A DNA stretch of 64,000 nt from Gemmatimonadota bacterium (GTDB lineage: Bacteria > Latescibacterota > UBA2968 > UBA8231). This document shows, piece by piece, positions 36,694 to 44,573 of the stretch; the stretch's first letter is position 1, and each line of letters begins with the position of its first letter. Below the pieces are notes generated by a model. That model was not told the DNA's origin. It ran no database searches and saw nothing but the letters and a program-made list of their open reading frames with translations. The stretch lies in the NCBI GenBank assembly GCA_009841115.1, contig VXML01000107.1:1-64000 (forward strand). Reading direction: 5' to 3'. A program made the position numbers and the translations under genes.

Positions 36694-37812
36694 ATGGCAG
36701 AAAGCCAAGACAGCGGCTATGGCCGAGGCAAAACCGGGTCGGAGGCCGCAGTACCAGCCCCGGACTTGCCCTACCAGCCGTGCGATCCAGCGACCTATCG
36801 TCCGCAGATCGGCCTGATCGGCTGCGGCGGCATCTCCGAGATGCACCTGCGGGCCTATAAAGACGCTGGCTATGAGGTTGCAGCCCTGTGCAGCCGCGAT
36901 CGGGGGCGCGTCGAGCAGCGGCGGCGGGAATTCTATCCGGCGGCCGACACATACCTCGACTATCGGGAACTGCTCGCCCGCGACGATATCGAGGTGGTGG
37001 ACGTTACACCCCATCCGCATCAGCGGCTGCCGATCCTCGAAGCGGCTATTGACGCGGGCAAACACGTCCTCAGCCAGAAGCCTTTCGTGCTCGATTTGGA
37101 CGTGGGCGAGGCGCTCATTGCCCGGGCCGAGCGGCGCGGCGTGCAACTAGCTGTCAATCAGAATGGCCGCTGGGCACCGCATTTTAGCTACATGCGCCAC
37201 GCTGTAGCCGCTAACTTGGTCGGCCAAGTGCAGAGCGTCGAATTCGCCGTGCATTGGGACCACAACTGGATCGCTGGTTCTGCTTTTGACATGGTGGAAG
37301 ATCTGGTGCTCTACGACTTTGGAATGCACTGGTTCGATATGGCGGCGGTGCTCTTAGGCAACGAGACGCCGCAACGGGTCCACGCCTCCGCCCGGCACGC
37401 AGCCGGTCAGGACGCCAAACCGCCGCTTTTGGCCCAAGCGGCAATTGAGTGCGCGGGCGCGCAGGCGACGATCTTTTTCAACGGTAACACTCGCCAAGGA
37501 CAACAGGACCGCACCTATCTAGTCGGCACAGAGGGCACAATAGGGGCCAGCGGCGTAGATTTGACGGTGCAAGAAATCGTCTTGTACACCGCAGCGGGTG
37601 TGGCCCGGCCGCAGCTTGTGGGGACGTGGTTTGAGCAGGGGTTTCACGGGACCATGGCCGAACTGCTCTGCGCCGTCGAAGAGGGCCGCGAGCCTAACAA
37701 CAGCGCTCGTGCCAATCTCGCGAGTTTGGCGCTGTGCTTTGCAGCCGTGGCGAGCGCTCACCGTGGCGAGCCGGTAGTGCCAGGATCAGTGCGGCGATTG
37801 CCCGGCCATTAG
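36694..37812 (+). CDS. Gfo/Idh/MocA family oxidoreductase 2
   Basis: 372 residues. About 30 non-conserved residues precede the Rossmann motif IGLIGCGGISEMHLRAYKDA. The QKPFVLDLDVGEALI segment carries the catalytic Lys and DLVLYDFGMHWFDMAAVLLG is the C-terminal substrate helix with His. It is expected to work with the preceding dehydrogenase on a sugar derivative, with the following PhyH gene in the same unit. Confidence 0.88.
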   Translation: MAESQDSGYGRGKTGSEAAVPAPDLPYQPCDPATYRPQIGLIGCGGISEMHLRAYKDAGYEVAALCSRDRGRVEQRRREFYPAADTYLDYRELLARDDIEVVDVTPHPHQRLPILEAAIDAGKHVLSQKPFVLDLDVGEALIARAERRGVQLAVNQNGRWAPHFSYMRHAVAANLVGQVQSVEFAVHWDHNWIAGSAFDMVEDLVLYDFGMHWFDMAAVLLGNETPQRVHASARHAAGQDAKPPLLAQAAIECAGAQATIFFNGNTRQGQQDRTYLVGTEGTIGASGVDLTVQEIVLYTAAGVARPQLVGTWFEQGFHGTMAELLCAVEEGREPNNSARANLASLALCFAAVASAHRGEPVVPGSVRRLPGH

Positions 37813-37850
37813 AACGCCTACAGTCAGACAGCAGTCAAAGGAGGTTTCTC

Positions 37851-38699
37851 ATGGATGCAACCTGCCTGCAATATACGTTGACCGAAGAGGAGCGCCGCCA
37901 ATTTGATGAGGACGGCTTCTTCATCGTCCGCGATGTGCTGCCCTTGGATTTAGTAGATAAACTCATCCCCATCGTCGATCGCCTCGACGCCGAAGCCCGG
38001 CGGCAAAAGGGGTTGGAAAAGCACCAGATGTACAACTTTTTCGACTTTATCGGCAAAGACGAACTCTTTCTGGAGTTACTCGACTGGCCAAAGACGTTTG
38101 CCAAGGTCTTCGGGATTTTGGGCTGGCACATTCAGCTTTACCACTCGCACTTGATCGTCACTCCGCCTTTAGACGGCGTCGTGCCCGCGCGCAAGCGGCT
38201 GGGCTGGCATCAAGACAGCGGGCGGCTCAACATCGACATGGAGACTGAACCCCGGCCGAGGGTCTCGCTCAAAGTGGCGTATTTTCTCACGGACTGCACC
38301 GAAACCAATCGCGGCAACTTCCACGCGGTACCCGGCTCGCACCTGAAAAACAAGCTGGAAATGCCCGAGGATGAAGACTTAGACCCAGCGGGCGCAACGC
38401 CGATCCAAGTGGCAGCGGGTGACGCGGTATTTTTCGACCGGCGGATCTGGCACGCGGCCGGCCACAATTTCTCGCCCAACGCGCGCAGGGCGCTGTTTTA
38501 CGGCTATAGCTACCGCTGGTTGCGGCCGCGCGACGACATGACGGTGGAACACCTGATGGACCGCTGCGATCCGATCCGTCAGCAGCTATTAGGTGCCGGC
38601 CCAAGCGGCGGGCACGGCTACACTTCGCCGAAAGAAGAAGACGTGCCGCTGAGAGAGTGGATTCGCGAGCATTTGGGTGACGAAGCAGTGGTGAAGTAA
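37851..38699 (+). CDS. PhyH family protein 5
   Basis: 282 residues, with AAAGGAGG upstream of ATG 37851. Iron ligands are HQD in RLGWHQDSGRLN and the distal His in RRIWHAAGHNFSPNARRALF. The N-terminus (LTEEERRQFDEDGFFIVRDV) is a textbook PhyH opening. It probably belongs to the transcript of the two Gfo/Idh genes and is convergent with the polymerase gene. Confidence 0.88.
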   Translation: MDATCLQYTLTEEERRQFDEDGFFIVRDVLPLDLVDKLIPIVDRLDAEARRQKGLEKHQMYNFFDFIGKDELFLELLDWPKTFAKVFGILGWHIQLYHSHLIVTPPLDGVVPARKRLGWHQDSGRLNIDMETEPRPRVSLKVAYFLTDCTETNRGNFHAVPGSHLKNKLEMPEDEDLDPAGATPIQVAAGDAVFFDRRIWHAAGHNFSPNARRALFYGYSYRWLRPRDDMTVEHLMDRCDPIRQQLLGAGPSGGHGYTSPKEEDVPLREWIREHLGDEAVVK

Positions 38700-38710
38700 A
38701 CGCCGCCCGT

Positions 38711-41700
38711 TTAGTCCGCCGTCAGACCCACAAAGAGCCGGCTGAACAAGCTAGTCAGCGGATCAACCCCGCCGCGCTCAGCCGCCCTAGCAAAGACTAC
38801 GCCCGGCTGCGCGGCCCTAGCAGCACGACCCAAAACGTGGTAATCGGCACGGACGGGCTGTCGGGTTGCTTCCTGCGCCTCAGTCCAGCGCTGATTGGTG
38901 GCTGCCAACCCCCATAAGGCACCCGGTGCCCGCACTTTGATCTCTTCCACTGACAGGCCGTCGCGCCGACAACCGCGCTGAGCGAACAGACTGCCATCTT
39001 CCCGATAGAGCAGACCGCCGCCCACGTATTGGATCAACTGCTGTTGGTTGCCACGCGCCCCCGACAGCGACAACAAGGCCAAAGGCCCCAAGTCGTTGTC
39101 GTCGAAATCGGCCTGCTGGTAGAAAGCCGCCACCAACTCGTCGCTGTACATTTGCCACTCGTCCCTATCGACTCCTTTGGGTTGCTCAGGCCACTCCTTA
39201 CTCGAACCTAGGAGGGGATTGAAGGAGGCCCCCGACTGCTTGCAGACCTCAAAGCCGCACCGCGTCAACTGGTCGAGTACCTCCAGCGCGCGCTGCAAAC
39301 CTTCGCGCTGCAACACCTGAGCTAGCAAGCGGTTGAGGTCGTGCTTGGAAAACATCCGACTGCCATCCACGGCCACCCCAGTCAGCCGTTCCACTTCGGC
39401 GCGGCCTTCCTCCGTGCGGCAGAGCTGCGCCAAGCCCCATATCATGCCGTGGTAGTTGTCGGCCACGTAGCGCCATATATCTGCATCGCGCTGTATGTGT
39501 CCGGCCACCGACAGCACAGTCTCGGCTTCGGCCTGGGCTTCCTCAGTAAGGGGCAAAAACACCTCGATCTGATCGCCGTCGAAATCTAGCTCCATCAGTC
39601 GGCAAACGCGCGGATGGACGCGCACTGCGGCCCCGGCCAAACGCTGCGGACGAAAGGCCACCACTGCGGTGGACGCCGGGCCATCGTCAACCAGCACCCG
39701 CTGGGCACTGTACAGCAGCACCCACGAACGCTCCATGATCGCGTCTAGAACCTCAGCCGCTCGGGGCGAACGCTGTGCCACTTCCTCGGCGCGACCTATC
39801 TCCCGCTCTACCTGAGGCCCGAACAAATCCCAAGCCATTTCCTCGGGCAGGCCCACTTGGTCGAGATCCAACTCAAACTCCGAGACAAGCGAGGCCCGGC
39901 CGCTAAATAGCGGTTTAGCCTGGAAGTGGAGGTGCTGCGGGCGCAACAACGCGGTAAAAAAATTCTCCACCCGTTGGGCCACCTGCGCCACTGCTGGCCC
40001 GGTCAGGGCTTCGGGTGCCTCACTATCGACGATGCGTTGCAAGCGCGTATTGGCTTCGACCAAATCCTCGTAGCAGCCTCGGATCGGGTCGAATTCGGCC
40101 CCTGCGGGCAAGGCGACGGGAGTTCCCACCGTCCCTACTTGGCGTCCTGGGCCCACTTGGCGTCCTGGGATCCACGGGTGCGGCACTGGGCGGGCCAAGG
40201 TCAGTCCTTCGGGCTCGGCAAAGGAAAAGCGCAACTCCTCGCTCGCTAACTCGGCCCGTATCCCTGCCATACCCAACAACTGCTGCAGCAGGGCAAAGCG
40301 TGGAGACGGAGGAGGAGACGGGGACATAGGTCCGGTGGTTAGGCGCTGACTTAGCACATCGGCGTCGGGACGCTCAGCCGCGGCCGTATTGAACAAAGCG
40401 TGGATATTGGCTACGGCCCCGGCCTCGCATAAAGCACCGTAGGCCATCATGTCGAGCTCTGGTCCGCCAGCTCCTGCCACCGCGATTTCCAAGTGCTCGG
40501 CCGCGGTGTGGGCCGCCAAGCGGCCCCAGTACACCCAACCCACGGTACTGCGATAGGGCAGAGCTTCGCCTTTGAGGGTCAGTTGCTCCATGCCGTCTTC
40601 GGGCAGTCCCGCCTCGACCAGACGCTCTTTCAACACTTTTTCGCTGGGTGCTTGGAAAGGCGGCACCACCGCCGGAGTCCCTTCGGCTTGCGCGAGGCGA
40701 CCCATGACCGCCTCGCGCTGCTGGCCGAAGTTGAGCCGCGAGACCATACTGGTCGGACTCAAGATGAGCTCTATCGGCGTACCATCGGGCAACTGCGGCA
40801 TGTCGGCGTCGGGCAGGATGCGCGTCACCACCCCCTTGGCACCGTGGCGGTTGCTTAGTTTGTCGCCCACCCCCACTGCGGAGGGGAAATCCATCCGCGC
40901 CGCGGCCGACTCGCTAATGACCAAGCCATCTTCAAACGTGTCCCCGTCCCACATGACGAAGGCGGTCAACAGATTGTAGCCTCCCCAAAAATCGGCGGCT
41001 TCGGGCTCGTATCCCGTCTGTACTAGTGCCGGTTCGGGTTTGTGGCCCTCGGAGGCCAAGCGCTGGTCGTGCTGCTGGCGGAACCAACCCGTGGAGTGGA
41101 CCGGTGCCGCTGTATCGGCTGCGCTTGTCCACTGGCGCATCATATTGACGCCCATCAGGGCGCGATTGGAATCGTCGTGTTCGATAAAGGGCATCATGGA
41201 AGCTGAAAAACCCAAGATGCTGTCGGGCGCATCGTCGATCCGTTCGAGCTTGCCGTCGCGGATGCGGGCACCGCGGGCCACTTCCAGCACTCGGCCGATA
41301 TTGGGTCCTTCAGGGATGCAGTAGGGGCACACTAGGCCGTATTGGCTGTCGGGGAAAACGTCTCGGTCGGCAAAAGGCTCGACGACGATGGGGATCAAAG
41401 TCAGCCTCCGCAGATGGGTATAGCGGTCGAGCCAGTTGGTCGCCTGTAGATACTGCGAAGTTTCCTCCAAGTGGAAGTCGCGCAGCCAAGCGTCTAGCGG
41501 CAACCAACTCCGCACTAAGTCGCCATCCCAAGCCAACTGCTCAGGGGCCGCCTCCAACCTTTGGTCAACAAAGTCGTAGAGCTGCTCGCCCACACAGAGA
41601 ATCCGCGCTTGATCGAGTTCGCGCCGGTCGGGATAGGGGACCACGACCCGATAGTTGCCTTCAATGTGGAAAAGGCCGTCGCGGTCGGGCCGAGGCAAAT

Positions 41701-41890
41701 CCCGGTACTCAACCTCGACCGAGGCATCGCCGAGTCCCAAGCTCAGTTTAATGGAAAAAGTATAGGAGTCCTGTTGTTCGACTTGATAGTCGGCCAGCGG
41801 CAAGCGCTCGCCCAAAAGCTGGGGCAGTCGCTGGTGGACGAAAAGGTCAAAGGACTCCCTGTGCCAAGGTACGTCGAGATTCAATGTCAT
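38711..41890 (-). CDS. single-chain minimal RNA polymerase (beta/beta-prime fusion-like, highly reduced)
   Basis: 1059 residues in one intact frame. Beta motifs in order: DGLFHIEGNYRVVV (71-84), YGLVCPYCIPEGPNIG (184-199), SASMMPFIEHDDSNRALMG (229-247), WDGDTFEDGLVISE (314-327), VGDKLSNRHGAKGV (341-354, with both active-site lysines, 344 and 352), SRLNFGQ and STVGWVYWGRLAAH. Beta-prime motifs: YEDLVEANTRLQRIVDSEAP (607-626), AKPLFSGRASLV, HPRVCRLMELDFDGDQ (759-774, catalytic Asp 769, 771, 773), and bridge helix SGARGNQQQLIQYVGG (943-958). Missing compared with the bacterial enzyme: beta flap, beta-prime N-terminal zinc domain and clamp helices, and the trigger loop. GGAGG lies 8 nt before the ATG, which overlaps the sigma gene stop. 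Confidence 0.9.
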   Translation of the reverse strand: MTLNLDVPWHRESFDLFVHQRLPQLLGERLPLADYQVEQQDSYTFSIKLSLGLGDASVEVEYRDLPRPDRDGLFHIEGNYRVVVPYPDRRELDQARILCVGEQLYDFVDQRLEAAPEQLAWDGDLVRSWLPLDAWLRDFHLEETSQYLQATNWLDRYTHLRRLTLIPIVVEPFADRDVFPDSQYGLVCPYCIPEGPNIGRVLEVARGARIRDGKLERIDDAPDSILGFSASMMPFIEHDDSNRALMGVNMMRQWTSAADTAAPVHSTGWFRQQHDQRLASEGHKPEPALVQTGYEPEAADFWGGYNLLTAFVMWDGDTFEDGLVISESAAARMDFPSAVGVGDKLSNRHGAKGVVTRILPDADMPQLPDGTPIELILSPTSMVSRLNFGQQREAVMGRLAQAEGTPAVVPPFQAPSEKVLKERLVEAGLPEDGMEQLTLKGEALPYRSTVGWVYWGRLAAHTAAEHLEIAVAGAGGPELDMMAYGALCEAGAVANIHALFNTAAAERPDADVLSQRLTTGPMSPSPPPSPRFALLQQLLGMAGIRAELASEELRFSFAEPEGLTLARPVPHPWIPGRQVGPGRQVGTVGTPVALPAGAEFDPIRGCYEDLVEANTRLQRIVDSEAPEALTGPAVAQVAQRVENFFTALLRPQHLHFQAKPLFSGRASLVSEFELDLDQVGLPEEMAWDLFGPQVEREIGRAEEVAQRSPRAAEVLDAIMERSWVLLYSAQRVLVDDGPASTAVVAFRPQRLAGAAVRVHPRVCRLMELDFDGDQIEVFLPLTEEAQAEAETVLSVAGHIQRDADIWRYVADNYHGMIWGLAQLCRTEEGRAEVERLTGVAVDGSRMFSKHDLNRLLAQVLQREGLQRALEVLDQLTRCGFEVCKQSGASFNPLLGSSKEWPEQPKGVDRDEWQMYSDELVAAFYQQADFDDNDLGPLALLSLSGARGNQQQLIQYVGGGLLYREDGSLFAQRGCRRDGLSVEEIKVRAPGALWGLAATNQRWTEAQEATRQPVRADYHVLGRAARAAQPGVVFARAAERGGVDPLTSLFSRLFVGLTAD

Positions 41891-42564
41891 TCGTGTTCCT
41901 CCGGGTTATGGATGGCCTGCCAGGCCTGTGAGAGTTGACGGCGACCGTGGTGCAGCCGCGACTTTACAGTGCCTTCGGGAATGCCCAAGCGTTCGGCCGC
42001 GTCCCGCACTTCAACTTGGGCGTCGTAGATCAGACGGAAAACCTCGCGCTTGTCCTCGGACAGCGCTTGTACTTGTCGCCGCAGCCAGCGCTGCTGGTCG
42101 GCCCGTTCCACTTGGGCGTCGGGGCGCTCGGACGCAGCCTCAATCATCCATTCGGGCACTTGCTGCGTCTCCTGCTCCACGGTTTCAGACAGCATTTCCA
42201 GCCGCTGCTCTCGCCGCCTTCGCACGGTGCGCAGGTGGGTCAGAGAGAGATGGGTGGCGATGCGGAACAGCCAGTTGGCCGCAGAGCCTCGACCGCTCCA
42301 TTGGCCGGCCCGATTCCACACCCGCAAAAAAACCTCCTGCACTACATCGTTAGCACTCGCATCGTCGCGGACGATGCGGCGTACGTGATCGTGGATCTGC
42401 TCCCGATAGCGCTCAAAGAACTGCTGGAATGCGCGTTCATCGCGTTCTTTTATTTGCGCTATGAGTTGTGGGTCCGGTATCTGCATCGAGGCTCTCTGCA
42501 AATAAAGACGCCGCCCGGAAAGTACAGGTTCAAAGACGAAGGTGAAAAAGTTTGGAAATTTCAT
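41887..42564 (-). CDS. ECF-type sigma-70 family factor, coupled to the mini-RNA polymerase
   Basis: 225 residues from ATG 42564 (AAGGAGG 13 nt upstream), or 199 from ATG 42486, which fits the family length better. Region 2 is seen in DERAFQQFFERYREQ, DVVQEVFLRVWNRA and AANWLFRIATHLSL; region 4 in LSEDKREVFRLIYDA and RLGIPEGTVKSRLHHGRRQL. The stop codon overlaps the polymerase start (ATGA). In usual ECF operons an anti-sigma gene takes this place; here an RNA polymerase does. It probably directs that polymerase, possibly the host enzyme, to specific promoters. Confidence 0.9.
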   Translation of the reverse strand: MKFPNFFTFVFEPVLSGRRLYLQRASMQIPDPQLIAQIKERDERAFQQFFERYREQIHDHVRRIVRDDASANDVVQEVFLRVWNRAGQWSGRGSAANWLFRIATHLSLTHLRTVRRRREQRLEMLSETVEQETQQVPEWMIEAASERPDAQVERADQQRWLRRQVQALSEDKREVFRLIYDAQVEVRDAAERLGIPEGTVKSRLHHGRRQLSQAWQAIHNPEEHE

Positions 42565-42665
42565 TGAAGGCCGGTTTCCTCCTTGAGTTGACTCGCTAGT
42601 CGAGTGCGGTATCTTACCACCAACCGCCTGAAAACCAACCTCAACCTATACTAGATCGAAACCCC

Positions 42666-43622
42666 ATGAGCCTAACGCCAGCCCAACTCGACCAATTCCA
42701 CCGCGACGGCTATATCATCGTCCCCGACCTGTTCTCTGCCGACGAGATGGATGACGCCCTAGCGGCGATGGAACAGATTTTCTACGGCCAATCCTTCCAG
42801 CAATGGCTGGCCGATTGCGACCACGGCGACGCCTCCGGAGTCTCGGACGGTTTCACCACCACGCACGACCACTCCGAGGGCCGCTCGCAGTTTCCCGTGG
42901 GCGCGCCAGCGCTAGATCGGCTGATAGAAAACGAGACCTATCTCGACATCTTTGAACAATGCTTGGGCGCAAAAGCTAGCTACTGCAATGCCCACCTCTT
43001 CATGCGATCGGGACCTACCGACAAGCGCCATCCCGACAACCCTTGGGAGGGCTACCACATTGACCACTATACCAACTGCTTGCTGCCGCCCTACGACCAA
43101 ACAGGCCGTTTCGACTACGTCAATTCGGGAGTGTACCTGCACGATGTCGAAGACGACGGCGCCCCCATGCTGGTCATTCCCGGCTCGCACAAAGTGGCTG
43201 GTTCCGCCTTTGTGCAAGCGCTTGCCCAAGACAACGCCGCGGGTGGGTCCTTCAAAGACCTGCGCCAAGCCACCGAACTAGCCGCCCCGGTCCCCTCCAC
43301 TGGCCGGCGAGGGTCGGCTCTCTTCTACTCGTCGTATCTAGTACACGCGGCCCAACCCTTCGCCAATAAGCGCACGCAGCGCGCCTTTTGGACCTTGTCT
43401 ATGTGCCGCCGCGACAACGATCGCTGGACCCGATTCGCCAATCCCTTCATCTACGGCGAACGCGAGCACATGCTGCCCTTTTTCACAGCCACCACGCCCC
43501 GAGTGCGCGGCCTGTTCGGCTGGCCCGAACCCGGACACCCGTACTTCACCAGCCAAACGCTAGACCTTTTGGAGCATACCCTACCCGGCATTGATACAGG
43601 TCCCTATCGCAATAACCGTTGA
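42666..43622 (+). CDS. PhyH family protein 6
   Basis: 318 residues, divergent from the sigma/polymerase operon with about 100 bp between. Iron ligands are HID in GYHIDHYTNCLLPP and the distal His in SSYLVHAAQPFANKRTQRAF. PhyH opening LTPAQLDQFHRDGYIIVPDL. Substrate unknown; no link to the polymerase can be shown apart from position. Confidence 0.87.
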   Translation: MSLTPAQLDQFHRDGYIIVPDLFSADEMDDALAAMEQIFYGQSFQQWLADCDHGDASGVSDGFTTTHDHSEGRSQFPVGAPALDRLIENETYLDIFEQCLGAKASYCNAHLFMRSGPTDKRHPDNPWEGYHIDHYTNCLLPPYDQTGRFDYVNSGVYLHDVEDDGAPMLVIPGSHKVAGSAFVQALAQDNAAGGSFKDLRQATELAAPVPSTGRRGSALFYSSYLVHAAQPFANKRTQRAFWTLSMCRRDNDRWTRFANPFIYGEREHMLPFFTATTPRVRGLFGWPEPGHPYFTSQTLDLLEHTLPGIDTGPYRNNR

Positions 43623-43661
43623 AAGATCGCCAACTGTGGATCGAAAGGTCGTCTCCCATCT

Positions 43662-44573
43662 ATGACTCCGACAATCACCCTGCAACAACAAGTAATAGAA
43701 GGCACCCAAAAAGGTCCCAATCTGCTGATCCTAGGCGGCGTCCACGGCGACGAGTTCGAGTCTATGGCAGCCATCCGTCGCCTGTTGGACCACCTCGATC
43801 CAACGGACCTGCGGGGCCGTCTCACGGCCATCCCCGTAGTCAACGAGGCGGCCTATTGGCGCGGTCAGCGCACGGCTGAGGACGAGCTGGACTTAGCTCG
43901 CACCTGCCCGGGCCGACCCGACGGCTCGATCACCGAGCGCACGGCCCACGCCGTCAGCGAGGAAATCCGCCAGGCTGACTATCTCATCGACCTGCACAGC
44001 GGCGGGATAGTCATGGAATTCTATCCTACCGTGGGATACACCCTGCATCCCGATAAAACCGTCCTCGACGTGCAGCGGCGTATGGCCCGCGCTTTGAATA
44101 TGCCCATCATCTGGGGCACCTCAGCCCGCCTCGACGGACGCACGCTCTCAGTGGCCCGCGACGCCAAGGTGCCAGCCATCTACGCCGAGTGGATGGGGGG
44201 TGGCACGTGCGATCCCCAAGGCGCGGATGCCTATTTCGAGGGCTGCTTGAACGTCTTAGCCGAACTGGACATGATCGACCGCATCCTACCGCCCCTGCGC
44301 ACCGAGTACACCATAGAGGACGACCGCGAGAACTCCGGCCACATACAGATCAATTACCCAGCGCCCTTTGCCGGCTACTTTGAGCCTCAGGTAAAACTAA
44401 AAGCTCCCGTGCAGCCGGGCGATGTGATCGGCACAGTGGTCGATCATCTGGGGCAGCGGCGCGAGGAGGTGGTATCGACGCAGGCGGGCTTGATCCTGTG
44501 TCTGCGAGTCTTCAACCGCGTCCACCAAGGCGACAGCTTGGCCGCGGTTTTGGAACTAGACCCTCCCCAATGA
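43662..44573 (+). CDS. succinylglutamate desuccinylase/aspartoacylase family metallopeptidase-like protein
   Basis: 303 residues. The M14-like zinc motif HxxE is in LILGGVHGDEFES and the third ligand in YLIDLHSGGIVM; the general base Glu is probably in AIYAEWMGGG. The C-terminal beta domain (APVQPGDVIGTVVDHLG) is normal for the AstE/AspA family. It hydrolyses N-acyl amino acids or related amides. The stop overlaps the next start (ATGA). Confidence 0.85.
   Translation: MTPTITLQQQVIEGTQKGPNLLILGGVHGDEFESMAAIRRLLDHLDPTDLRGRLTAIPVVNEAAYWRGQRTAEDELDLARTCPGRPDGSITERTAHAVSEEIRQADYLIDLHSGGIVMEFYPTVGYTLHPDKTVLDVQRRMARALNMPIIWGTSARLDGRTLSVARDAKVPAIYAEWMGGGTCDPQGADAYFEGCLNVLAELDMIDRILPPLRTEYTIEDDRENSGHIQINYPAPFAGYFEPQVKLKAPVQPGDVIGTVVDHLGQRREEVVSTQAGLILCLRVFNRVHQGDSLAAVLELDPPQ

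Noticed and set aside
38711-41890. The polymerase gene could be ordinary rpoB or rpoC
   Set aside because: One 1059-residue chain carries motifs of both subunits, lacks large standard domains and sits with an ECF sigma gene, not with ribosomal protein genes.
41935-42567. A 210-codon plus-strand frame opposite the sigma gene
   Set aside because: Shadow of the sigma factor, which has clear region 2 and region 4 motifs on the other strand.
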